From contig DAOOQQ010000003.1 in the NCBI GenBank assembly GCA_035388825.1, positions 62,001 to 126,000 of the forward strand: 64,000 nucleotides of DNA, given 5' to 3'. This document shows positions 56,782 to 64,000 of the stretch, in pieces. Numbering within the stretch: the first letter of the stretch is position 1; the number at the start of each line of letters is the position of its first letter. The stretch is from MWAR01 sp035388825. GTDB lineage: Bacteria; Muiribacteriota; Ozemobacteria; Ozemobacterales; Ozemobacteraceae. The position numbers and the translations under genes were made by a program. The notes under the pieces are model-generated. The model had not been told where the DNA came from, did no database searches, and saw nothing but the letters and a program-made list of their open reading frames with translations.

Positions 56782-57882
56782 TCAGCGCTCCTTCAGGCGA
56801 CGGTATTCGTCGGCGACGAGCACGTAGGCGGGCTTCATTTCGGAAGCGAGCCGCAGCATCTCGCGGGCGGTCGCCCGATCCCCGCGCGAAGCCATCAACA
56901 TGCCTATATTTCGCAAGATATATCTCTGCACGGGCAGTTTGCGGTTGCGATAGAACGCCTTCTGGAGAGCCTGTTCGGCCGTCTTCCGGTCGCCAAGCGC
57001 CCATGCGGCGAGGCCGCGCAGGTTCTCCGCGGCGACGAGCAGTTCGACCGGAAGGCCGTCGACGTTCTCGCTCTCGACCGCGAACCGGTGCAGCAGCGCC
57101 TCGGCTCCCTGATGATCGCCCTTGAGGAAGGCTTCGGTCGCCAGCACATAGAGGCCGAGCAGTTGGTCGAACTTCTTTTTCCGCAGATCGATGCCTTTTC
57201 GCTCCAGCTCTTCCCGCAGCTTCGGGTCGCTCTTCAGAAGGGCCTGGAGCTTGTCGTGCATCTCGACATCCGTCTGGGCCTGGAACGGGGTGATCATCCC
57301 ATCACGGTACAGCACCGGCCCCCGCTCGAACCCCTCCGGCCGCAGCCGGTCGTCGTAGGTCAGCCACATATCCGAGGCCAGCGGGTAAAACCCCTCCTGC
57401 GGAAACAACGCGAAGGCCATGTCCGTGAACGACTCGTGCACGTCCGGCCGCTGTTTTATCACATCAGCTATTTTTGAAGCTTCCTGGGAAAACAGCCGCC
57501 CCGCCTGCTCGATCAGAGCCGTTTTCGGCATGCGCACCCGGAGTTTGCACCCGATCGATCCGTTCGGCAGCGGTCCCGTCGGGGTGACGGCGAACCGGAA
57601 CAGCCGCGACGTCCCGGAAGCGAGACGGCCGAGCGTGATGGTGGGGCTCGAGACAATCCAGCCGGCAGGCGTCATCAGGGTGACGGAAATCTCCTCGAGG
57701 ACTCCCAGCCGCGACGTCAGCGTCGCGAGCACCTCGAACGGCTCGCCAATCCGGGGCGGACCGGCGAGTTCGGCATCGAATCCGTACCAGGGCGGCAGGG
57801 CGGGGGTCGCGGCCCCGGCAGGCGCCGGCAAGGGCAGCCCAAGCAGAGCAACGGCTAACAGGAGTCGCAGGAAATGTCGCAT
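56782..57882 (-). CDS. Exported protein with N-terminal beta domain and TPR-like C-terminus
   Basis: 366 residues with a signal peptide (about 1-24, ending PAGAA). Residues about 35-125 look like an immunoglobulin-like beta domain (GEPFEVLATLTSRLGVLEEI). The C-terminal third (about 235-360) has TPR-like helix pairs (LLGLYVLATEAFLKGDHQGA; RGLAAWALGDRKTAEQALQK). The gene is 24 bp after the YbjN-like gene and its stop adjoins the HEAT gene start, so the three are co-transcribed. Function unknown; a periplasmic scaffold is plausible. Confidence 0.78.
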   Translation of the reverse strand: MRHFLRLLLAVALLGLPLPAPAGAATPALPPWYGFDAELAGPPRIGEPFEVLATLTSRLGVLEEISVTLMTPAGWIVSSPTITLGRLASGTSRLFRFAVTPTGPLPNGSIGCKLRVRMPKTALIEQAGRLFSQEASKIADVIKQRPDVHESFTDMAFALFPQEGFYPLASDMWLTYDDRLRPEGFERGPVLYRDGMITPFQAQTDVEMHDKLQALLKSDPKLREELERKGIDLRKKKFDQLLGLYVLATEAFLKGDHQGAEALLHRFAVESENVDGLPVELLVAAENLRGLAAWALGDRKTAEQALQKAFYRNRKLPVQRYILRNIGMLMASRGDRATAREMLRLASEMKPAYVLVADEYRRLKER

Positions 57883-57906
57883 GGGAAGCTCCTTCCGGTA
57901 TCGGTC

Positions 57907-58551
57907 TCAGTTGATCTTCGTATGCCGCGTGGAGCGGGCCCGGCGTCCCGACGGGGATTCGCCCGTGCCGCCTTCATCCGAGGGTTCCTCGGGCCCCTCG
58001 TCCCCGTCGTCGTCCTCTCCGCCGCCTGGAGGGCCCGATTCGGGCTCGGAGGCGGGCGTTTCCAGGATTTCGGGGGCGGCTTCGGGGGCCTTTCCCCCAT
58101 AGACGAGCTGCATCAGCGAGGGATAACAATCGTCGATGATATAGGCCACCACCATCAGGCACTGCATGCACTGGTTTTTCGTGAGCGCGCCGTCCTCGAG
58201 GATATGCGTGCAGGCGGCCGACAGGCTGCGGCCGTCCTTCGCCAGTTCGAAGCGGATGTCGAAATACTCGTCCATCAGCCGCAACACGGCCAGCATCACG
58301 TCGAGCCTGCGCAATTCGACGTTGCGGATGAAGCCCGGAACACGCACGACCAGATGCCGGTTGTGGGCATAGATGATCATGCGCATCGTCAGGTTCTTGC
58401 CCTGCAGATACAGCTCGAGACACGCTTCGTTCACATACTGGAACCGATATCCTTCATCGGTCAAAAAAGCGGCGACCGTCTTGATCGTGCCGACTTCCCA
58501 GGCGGTCACCTGGGGCGCGGTCTGGGGCATCTCGGGCTGTTCGGGCTTCAT
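57907..58551 (-). CDS. YbjN-like domain protein with acidic tail
   Basis: 214 residues. Residues about 20-145 resemble the YbjN/type III chaperone-like fold (FLTDEGYRFQYVNEACLELY, RLDVMLAVLRLMDEYFDIRF), followed by an acidic, Pro/Gly-rich tail (about 160-214; EDDDGDEGPEEPSDEG) and a basic end. Cytoplasmic. The RBS GAGGTGAAGG precedes the ATG. TTATCGATAA, a perfect palindrome, lies 12-21 bp upstream (58563-58572) and may be part of its control region. Such proteins are thought to be chaperones or regulators. It heads the operon with the exported TPR-like and HEAT genes. Confidence 0.65.
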   Translation of the reverse strand: MKPEQPEMPQTAPQVTAWEVGTIKTVAAFLTDEGYRFQYVNEACLELYLQGKNLTMRMIIYAHNRHLVVRVPGFIRNVELRRLDVMLAVLRLMDEYFDIRFELAKDGRSLSAACTHILEDGALTKNQCMQCLMVVAYIIDDCYPSLMQLVYGGKAPEAAPEILETPASEPESGPPGGGEDDDGDEGPEEPSDEGGTGESPSGRRARSTRHTKIN

Positions 58552-58634
58552 CCTTCACCTCGTTATCGATAATTCTCTCTCTGTTCCATCTTCGTTCCGC
58601 CGAAGGCAACCGGCACGCGGTCCCGAATCGCCGC

Positions 58635-59150
58635 TCAGGGGACGGGGGGAAAGGCCAGTCCCTGATCGGCGTGGCCGGACACTTTCCGGATACCCCATGT
58701 GCCGACACGGTTCCAGAACAGCTCGACCGTCTCCGGCGTGCCGACGTGGGTCTGACCGCCGGCATCCTTCCAGGAGCAGGACAGGGTCCCCACGAACAGG
58801 GCCTCCGACTCGCCGTAGGAAATGACTCCCCGATCGACGACGAGCACGTCCCGCTCGCTCGAACCTTGCAGGAACGCCTCGAGGCGGCTCGTGAACTCGC
58901 CATACCCGCCGGTCGTCGGCGCCACCTGACTATAGTAGGTCATATTCGTATCGACGAACGCCTTGGCGCCGGCGAAATCTCCGCGGTTCACCGCGGCGAG
59001 AAAACCGTCGACCTGGGCGGTGATCTCGGGATACAGCGGGTCGGCATCGCCGTCGCCGCCGGTTCCCCCGCCCCCGCCGCAGCCGGTCAGGAGAGCGAAC
59101 GAGAGCAGGAAGACCGCCAGCGTCAGCCACGCTCTTCCCGTCATCGCCAT
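58635..59150 (-). CDS. Lipoprotein with SnoaL/NTF2-like domain character
   Basis: 171 residues from ATG 59150 (GGAGGGG adjacent). The signal ends in lipobox LLTGC, followed by a Gly-rich linker (GGGGGTGGDGDADP). The mature part (about 50-170) looks like a small alpha+beta cone fold of the NTF2-like type: helical ITAQVDGFLAAVNRGDFAGA then strands (ALFVGTLSCSWKD, TPETVELFWNRVGTWGIRKV). It is probably anchored in a membrane facing the periplasm. Possible ligand binding is inference. It is separated from the YbjN-like gene by 83 bp and from the aldolase by a hairpin. Confidence 0.72.
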   Translation of the reverse strand: MAMTGRAWLTLAVFLLSFALLTGCGGGGGTGGDGDADPLYPEITAQVDGFLAAVNRGDFAGAKAFVDTNMTYYSQVAPTTGGYGEFTSRLEAFLQGSSERDVLVVDRGVISYGESEALFVGTLSCSWKDAGGQTHVGTPETVELFWNRVGTWGIRKVSGHADQGLAFPPVP

Positions 59151-59171
59151 GCCCCTCCGTTCATCGGAATA

Positions 59172-59203
59172 CGGCACCGGAGCGGCCAACCGCTCCGGCG
59201 CCG
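59172..59203 (-). terminator. Hairpin after the aldolase gene
   Basis: CGGCACCGGAGCGG (59172-59185) with CCGCTCCGGCGCCG (59190-59203), one wobble, loop of four. Only TATT follows on the minus strand. Confidence 0.55.
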
Positions 59204-59218
59204 TCGTAGGAAGCCCGA

Positions 59219-60163
59219 TCAGGCCTTGCCGGCGCAGCCCATCAGCCGCATCTTGCGGCGAACCACTTCCCGGATCGAGTCGCGGGCCGGGCCCATATAC
59301 TTGCGCGGATCGAACTCGCCCGGGTTCTCGGCGAACACCTTGCGGATGGCACCGGTCATGGCGATGCGCAGATCGGTGTCAACGTTGATCTTGCAGACGT
59401 TGCTCTTCATCGCGGCGCGGGAGATCATCTCCTCGGGAACGCCCTTCGAATCCTGGAGCTTGCCGCCGTACTTGTTGCAGACCGCGACGAGATCCTCGGG
59501 AACCGAGCTCGCGCCGTGGAGAACCAGCGGATACTTCGGCAGCACCTGCTCGATCTCGGCAAGCCGCTCGAAGTCGAGCTTCGCATCGCCCTTGAACTTG
59601 TAGGCGCCGTGGCTGGTGCCGATCGCGACCGCGAGCGAGTCGCAGCCGGTGCGGGCGACGAACTCCTTCGCCTCGCGGGGGTTCGTGTAGATCGCATCCT
59701 TGGCGGACACCGACACGGCATCCTCGACCCCGGCCAGACGGCCCAGCTCGGCCTCGACGGTGATGCCCCGGGCATGCGCATACTCGACGACTTCCTTGGT
59801 CAGCTTGATGTTATCCTCGAAGCTGTGCTTCGAGCCGTCGATCATGACCGACGTGAAACCGCCGTCGATGCACTTCTTGCAGATCTCGAAATCCTCGCCG
59901 TGATCGAGGTGCAGGGCGACCGGAATATCGGTTCCGGAGCTTTTGGCCATCTCGATCGAGGCCTGGATGAGGTGAACGAGATACTCGTGGCGCGCGTATT
60001 TGCGGGCACCGGCCGAGACCTGGATGATCAGCGGCGACTTCTCGGCAATCGCGGCCTCGAAGATCCCCTGGATGATTTCCATGTTGTTGACGTTGAAAGC
60101 GCCGACAGCGTAACCGCCCTCGAGAGCACGGGCAAAGAGTTCCTTGGTAGTGACCAGCGGCAT
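59219..60163 (-). CDS. fba: Class II fructose-bisphosphate aldolase
   Basis: 314 residues. Zinc and substrate residues are in VALHLDHGEDFEICKKCID, the SVMIDGSKHSFEDNI loop, EAELGRLAGVED, IGTSHGAYKF and LHGASSVPEDL. The enzyme cleaves fructose-1,6-bisphosphate to DHAP and glyceraldehyde-3-phosphate in glycolysis, and runs in reverse in gluconeogenesis. GAGGAGG lies before the ATG and a strong promoter upstream (60236-60264). Transcribed alone. The length and motifs fit the fbaA-like short class IIB group. Confidence 0.96.
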   Translation of the reverse strand: MPLVTTKELFARALEGGYAVGAFNVNNMEIIQGIFEAAIAEKSPLIIQVSAGARKYARHEYLVHLIQASIEMAKSSGTDIPVALHLDHGEDFEICKKCIDGGFTSVMIDGSKHSFEDNIKLTKEVVEYAHARGITVEAELGRLAGVEDAVSVSAKDAIYTNPREAKEFVARTGCDSLAVAIGTSHGAYKFKGDAKLDFERLAEIEQVLPKYPLVLHGASSVPEDLVAVCNKYGGKLQDSKGVPEEMISRAAMKSNVCKINVDTDLRIAMTGAIRKVFAENPGEFDPRKYMGPARDSIREVVRRKMRLMGCAGKA

Positions 60164-60235
60164 CGTGAAAAGCCTCCTCGTCGGTTGGAAATGGGCACTG
60201 GCAGCGCACTGCCACAGCCTTCCCGCATGGAGTCC

Positions 60236-60264
60236 ACTCTAACAAAGGGCCGGGGAAATGTCAA
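60236..60264 (-). promoter_or_regulatory. fba promoter
   Basis: On the minus strand TTGACA (60264-60259), a 17-bp spacer and TAGAGT (60241-60236), about 73 bp before the start codon. Confidence 0.75.
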
Positions 60265-60340
60265 AGACACCGGCAGCAGGGAGGTGGGTGTGGGAAAAAC
60301 ATCCCATATCAGGTATCATGATGCGTGAAGTGAGAGAAGC

Positions 60341-61897
60341 ATGAAGATGGAAGTGACGCCCGCCGCCCGGCGCCCGCCACGGATCGTTCCCGCCGTGTGC
60401 GTGTTGCTTCTCTTTTCATGTACGGCGTTTGCCGCCGCCCCGCCCCCCCAGGCCGTTCGCCAGTGGCTCGAAAAGGCGCGCTACTTCTACCAGGGAGGCA
60501 ATCTGAACGCCGCCCGCGCCCAGCTCGAACAGGCCCGGGCAATCGCCCCGGATCATCCCGATGTCCTCGAGCTGCTCGAGCGGCTCGATGCCGCCCGGGC
60601 GAAGCGGGTCGAAGAGTCGCTGCGGGCGGCCCGGTTCTACCAGGAAGCCAACAACCTTCCCGAGGCCGACAAGGCCTATCGGGCGGTTCTCGCGATCGAT
60701 CCGGCGAACAAGACGGCCCGCCAGGCGCTCGATGCCCTCCAGAAAGTTCGCGATGCCGTCGAGAAGTATCGGGAAACGGGAATCCAGGTCGCCCCGTCGA
60801 CCGGCCGCGCCTTCGACGTCGAAGCATACTCTGCCGTATCGAATCTCCTCCGGGCCCAGGCCGCCTTCAACCGCGGAGATCTCGAAACGGCCGACAAGCT
60901 CGTCGGGGCGATCGTCGAGCGCGACCCGTCACATGGCCAGGCCCTCGAGCTCCAGTCCCGCATCCGCCAGCTGCGCCACATCAACGGTCTCTTCACCTCC
61001 CTCGACCGCGAGCTCGGGGACGGCGACTATTTCGCGGCGGTCACGGCTCTCGACGGCCTCCTGAAAGAGTTTCCCGACCGCCAGGATTTGCAGGTCAAGC
61101 GGGGAATCGCGCTCCAGAAGCTCGGCCGCCACGATGCGGCGATTCGCGATCTCGAACCCTTCCTCGCCACGACCACCTGGCTCATCCAGATCCTGCCCGT
61201 CCTCTCCGACGCCTATGATGCGGCCGGAAACCCCCTCCGCGCCTGCGCCCTCGCCGCCGGCACCGACCTCACCGGCCCCGCGCGGCCCTGGCACCGGCGC
61301 CTGGTCCTTGCGTGGAAAGCCTACCCCGTTTCCGGCAGCCTGTTTCTACTCGGCGGGCTTCTGGCCTTTGCAGCACTCGGCTGGTTCCTGTACCAGCTCG
61401 ATCGTCTGTTCGAACGGTTCCCGCCCCAGGCGGCGTTCCGCCTCTGCCGGTGCTTCCTTCTCGCCTTCTTCAGAGACATCGACGACCGCCACATCGAAGA
61501 CTGGAAACTGCTCGCATCCCGGTTCAGACACCCCTGGATCTCGTATGTCCATGGCCTGCTGGTGTTCCGCCAGGGCGATCTTCCGGCCGCCCAGGAGCCG
61601 CTCCAGAAAGCCCTCGAATACCCCAGCCTGGCACCCCGCGCCCTGTATTTTCTCGGCATTCTCCGCCGGAAACTCGGCCAGTCGATTGCCGCCCATGATC
61701 TGGAACAAAGCCTGCTCGCCGCGTTCCGCGGGTATGCCGCGCCCCTGATCCCGCCCTTTCTTGCGGAACTCGAACGCGAACTCATCGACAGGCACGCTCC
61801 CACGGAAACGCCGCACCACGGCAGTCTCGAAGATCTTTCCCATCTGGCCGCCCGCGAACTGTTCGCCGGCCGACCGGTCTCCGGCTCTGCCGGCTGA
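60341..61897 (+). CDS. Exported/membrane TPR protein
   Basis: 518 residues. The N-terminal hydrophobic stretch (about 15-32, ending TAFAAAP) is a signal peptide. TPR-like helix pairs fill about 35-260 (ARYFYQGGNLNAARAQLEQA, RAAFNRGDLE-type units). One membrane helix (GSLFLLGGLLAFAALGWFLY, about 330-350) follows. The cytoplasmic or periplasmic remainder has more TPR-like pairs (HGLLVFRQGDLPAAQEPLQK; YFLGILRRKLGQSIAAHDLE). AGAGAAG precedes the ATG. The next gene begins 13 bp later. Role unknown; likely a scaffold for the exported protein downstream. Confidence 0.8.
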   Translation: MKMEVTPAARRPPRIVPAVCVLLLFSCTAFAAAPPPQAVRQWLEKARYFYQGGNLNAARAQLEQARAIAPDHPDVLELLERLDAARAKRVEESLRAARFYQEANNLPEADKAYRAVLAIDPANKTARQALDALQKVRDAVEKYRETGIQVAPSTGRAFDVEAYSAVSNLLRAQAAFNRGDLETADKLVGAIVERDPSHGQALELQSRIRQLRHINGLFTSLDRELGDGDYFAAVTALDGLLKEFPDRQDLQVKRGIALQKLGRHDAAIRDLEPFLATTTWLIQILPVLSDAYDAAGNPLRACALAAGTDLTGPARPWHRRLVLAWKAYPVSGSLFLLGGLLAFAALGWFLYQLDRLFERFPPQAAFRLCRCFLLAFFRDIDDRHIEDWKLLASRFRHPWISYVHGLLVFRQGDLPAAQEPLQKALEYPSLAPRALYFLGILRRKLGQSIAAHDLEQSLLAAFRGYAAPLIPPFLAELERELIDRHAPTETPHHGSLEDLSHLAARELFAGRPVSGSAG

Positions 61898-61910
61898 TGG
61901 AGGTTCACTC

Positions 61911-64000
61911 ATGACACGCATTCCTTCCGCACGGACGCTCCTCGCCCTCTGTTTTATATACATATTAATATCTATTCCGGCACAAGCGCAGCTGGAGAAT
62001 CTGCTCATGTCACCGGGCTTCGTCACGATCACCTCGGATTGCGGCAACTCGCCGGTCGACACCTTTGAAGATGTCGATGCCATCAAGAACATCCGGATCG
62101 AGACGCCCGACGCATGGGATGCCATGTTCGTCAGCTGGCCGCTTCTGATGAATATGCTGTCGAATCATTTCGATCACGCCACCCTGGGGAAGCTCCAGAC
62201 GATGCTGGCAACCCCCAAGGTCCTCCTGGGCGGGGCCGACGGTGCGGCGGATGTTGATCAGTTCTACCGGAAATATGGGTTTCTGGTGCGGGGCCCCTGC
62301 CCGGGCTGCGACAAGGAAGGACACAATCATTCCGGCGGCAAGTGGCATTACAACAACGGCCCGATCGGCTGGGGCGCGGGTGCGAGTGTGCTCGACGAGC
62401 CCCCGCACGACGCTCCCGACTCGATCGAGTATATCGCCGGACTCGAGGGCGGCTGGAAGTATGTCCTCCCGCCCACCTGGCCGGGCCCCCATTTCACCTG
62501 CGATTGTCACAAACGCGGATGCCCGGGAAGCGTCTGTGAGGAACACGAAGTCCCCGATCCCAAGCCCGACGATCCGGGGCATATGAAGACCGATGTCGAC
62601 CACAAGCGGGCTTCCGCCAACGTCTGTTACGACAACGGGCCGGTCAAATCCTCGCTGGAAACCGATCACACCGGCAACAAGAAAGAGCCGGAGGGCACCG
62701 TGACCTTCAAGATCACCTGGAAAGACCGCACGCCGCCCCAAATCACCGGCGCCACCGGAAACGAGATCGGCCACTTCCCCTATCTCGGGCGCAAGCCGGG
62801 ACCGCCGTCCACCGCCCGTCGCGCCACGACCGGCGACTTTTTCAAGCCCTCGGATCTGACCGCCAAGGACAACGATGAAGGGATTCTGACCTCCCGCTTC
62901 GCGATCGGCCGCATCAACGGCCCCGTCGACGCGACTTCGGCCTGGAACCCCGTCGAAACCTGGGACTGGATCGGCAGCGAAGCCAAGTCGCTGAGCGGCA
63001 TGCATCTGGGCAAGCATGTGTTTCTGCCCAACGACTGCCTCGGCGAAATGAAATACTCGGTCTTCGTCTGGGACAAAAACAACGTCCTCAACCCCGGCTG
63101 TCCCAACATCGTCGAAGACTCGCCCGAAACCACCTACGGCATGAATATGGGCGATCTGGGCCGCGACCCCAAGACGGCCAAGCCGTTTCCCTACATGTAC
63201 GACGAGAACTCCCCGCCCGATCCGGCAGCCCGGTTTGCCGACGGCGAGGGCAAGATCTGGATCGACGACAATGATCTGCCCAACCTGATGATCCGCCTGG
63301 CTTCGAAGCGCGACGAGGGCAAGCCCCAAAGTGCCGTGGTGCTTCCCCCGCCGATCACGACCCTGACCACGTTCGATCCGGGATACACGGCCTTCATCGA
63401 CAATGCCTGCAAAACCTACGACGAACTCGCGGCCACCGAGAACGGCGAAGGCGCCTTCGTCAAGATCGTCAAGATCGACCTCGGGAACTGCCCCACGGCC
63501 GAACAGGGCTGGGACTGGAAGTTCCACGCCGGCCCCATGCCTCCCGGCCTCACCGACCCGTTCCCGGTGAAGTTCTGGTACCAGAACTTCCGGCTCGAGG
63601 ATTACAGCGCCTCGGATAACGACACCGATGCCGAGCCGATCGACAACGATGAGGCGAGCTTCGGCAAGCGCAACGGGTTCGGCTCGTCGGCGACCGTGTT
63701 CTGCATGATCCCCGTGGTCGAGGATGTGCAGTATGATCTCTCGCTCTGGGCCGAAGACAACGTGAAATGGCTCAATGACGAGGATGACCTGCTCCATCTG
63801 CCCGTCACCCGCATTCCGGCGCCGTATACCGGCATCGCCCGGGCCCGCCTCTCGTATGGAATCGAGAACGTGTATCCGCCCGTCACCGGCAATGTCGATC
63901 TTCCGCCTAACGCGTTTTCCACCCAGCCTCTGCCGGTGATTTTCCGCGAGCCCACCCCGCCCCTTCCGCCGGGCGGCGGCGCCACGCTCGGCGCGCTCCA
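61911..64000 (+). CDS. Large exported Cys/Asp-rich protein (3' truncated by the window end)
   Basis: At least 696 residues, open to the last base. GGAGG stands 7 bp before the ATG. A signal peptide (about 8-27; LCFIYILISIPAQA) is coded by an AT-rich stretch. A Cys/His-rich zone (about 130-220; CPGCDKEGHNH, CDCHKRGCPGSVC) may bind metal. Two further regions (about 255-430 and 470-670) look beta-rich, with VTFKITWKDRTPPQITGATG suggesting an Ig/cadherin-like module, and many Asp/Asn/Pro. The visible end is Pro/Gly-rich (PPLPPGGGATLG). Likely surface-exposed. I do not recognise the family. Confidence 0.8.
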   Translation, partial: MTRIPSARTLLALCFIYILISIPAQAQLENLLMSPGFVTITSDCGNSPVDTFEDVDAIKNIRIETPDAWDAMFVSWPLLMNMLSNHFDHATLGKLQTMLATPKVLLGGADGAADVDQFYRKYGFLVRGPCPGCDKEGHNHSGGKWHYNNGPIGWGAGASVLDEPPHDAPDSIEYIAGLEGGWKYVLPPTWPGPHFTCDCHKRGCPGSVCEEHEVPDPKPDDPGHMKTDVDHKRASANVCYDNGPVKSSLETDHTGNKKEPEGTVTFKITWKDRTPPQITGATGNEIGHFPYLGRKPGPPSTARRATTGDFFKPSDLTAKDNDEGILTSRFAIGRINGPVDATSAWNPVETWDWIGSEAKSLSGMHLGKHVFLPNDCLGEMKYSVFVWDKNNVLNPGCPNIVEDSPETTYGMNMGDLGRDPKTAKPFPYMYDENSPPDPAARFADGEGKIWIDDNDLPNLMIRLASKRDEGKPQSAVVLPPPITTLTTFDPGYTAFIDNACKTYDELAATENGEGAFVKIVKIDLGNCPTAEQGWDWKFHAGPMPPGLTDPFPVKFWYQNFRLEDYSASDNDTDAEPIDNDEASFGKRNGFGSSATVFCMIPVVEDVQYDLSLWAEDNVKWLNDEDDLLHLPVTRIPAPYTGIARARLSYGIENVYPPVTGNVDLPPNAFSTQPLPVIFREPTPPLPPGGGATLGAL

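Noticed and set aside
1..64000. tRNA, rRNA, CRISPR array or insertion sequence
   Set aside because: No cloverleaf-like segment ending CCA, no rRNA core, no regularly spaced palindromic array and no transposase-like protein was recognised by eye; short RNAs could still be missed.

Overview
The window is GC-rich bacterial chromosome with dense genes, short operons and many ATGA-type start/stop overlaps. Lipoproteins, a TolC/RND/adaptor pump and many Sec- or Tat-type signal peptides indicate a diderm. A Rex-headed trimeric [FeFe]-hydrogenase operon plus a sensory-type [FeFe]-hydrogenase indicate an anaerobic fermenter. No rRNA, tRNA, CRISPR array, transposase or phage gene was seen, so the lineage cannot be read directly. 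SpoIIE phosphatases, STAS proteins, HEAT/TPR secretory proteins, flagellin and H2 metabolism together would fit uncultured lineages such as Ozemobacteria/Riflebacteria or a deltaproteobacterial relative; that is a guess.

Layout. 0-5.4 kb: secreted repeat proteins (a six-fold DxNxDG protein and an EVVP-repeat membrane protein), an unknown protein and a TrpB2-type tryptophan synthase beta chain. 5.4-8.5 kb (minus): operon of STAS protein, cNMP-binding/MinD-like ATPase fusion, SpoIIE phosphatase and GNAT acetyltransferase. 8.5-11 kb: ThiN-like kinase, NahK-like kinase, DOMON-like protein. 11-13.4 kb (minus): LysR regulator, MntH and a 56-residue proline-rich ORF. 13.5-18 kb: 60-bp tandem repeats, P5C dehydrogenase, then an ArsR sensor with a Zn/Cd P-type ATPase. 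18-21 kb (minus): CsoR-like repressor, AmrS radical-SAM protein, exported unknown. 21.2-26.4 kb: Rex and the HydABC-type hydrogenase. 26.5-32.1 kb: GT2 glycosyltransferase, methyltransferase and a giant YfhO/GT-C fusion. 32.2-35.1 kb: HydS-like sensory hydrogenase with PAS domain and its PP2C partner. 35-39.6 kb: nuclease-DinG helicase (minus) and AspRS. 39.7-47.5 kb: exported duplicated-domain protein, then a TetR-TolC-adaptor-RND operon (minus). 47.6-53 kb: membrane SpoIIE phosphatase and HrpB helicase. 53-60 kb (minus): short flagellin, STAS protein, HEAT protein with an apparent frameshift, exported TPR-like protein, YbjN-like protein, lipoprotein and class II FBP aldolase. 60.3-64 kb: exported TPR protein and a large Cys-rich exported protein cut by the window edge.

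Themes. Signalling by partner switching recurs: three SpoIIE/PP2C phosphatases and two STAS proteins, with no HATPase anti-sigma kinase in view. One phosphatase is tied to H2 sensing, one to a cNMP-domain/MinD-like fusion, and one is a membrane sensor. The least explained structures are a dispersed 60-bp element with two hairpins (three tandem copies at 13.6 kb, two copies inside the tetR coding sequence, a shortened copy in the helicase gene), a CACAGAG/ATCTGCG composite repeat at two intergenic sites, several promoters whose -10 lies 6-7 nt before an ATG (leaderless mRNAs), and short AT-rich codon islands inside GC-rich genes.
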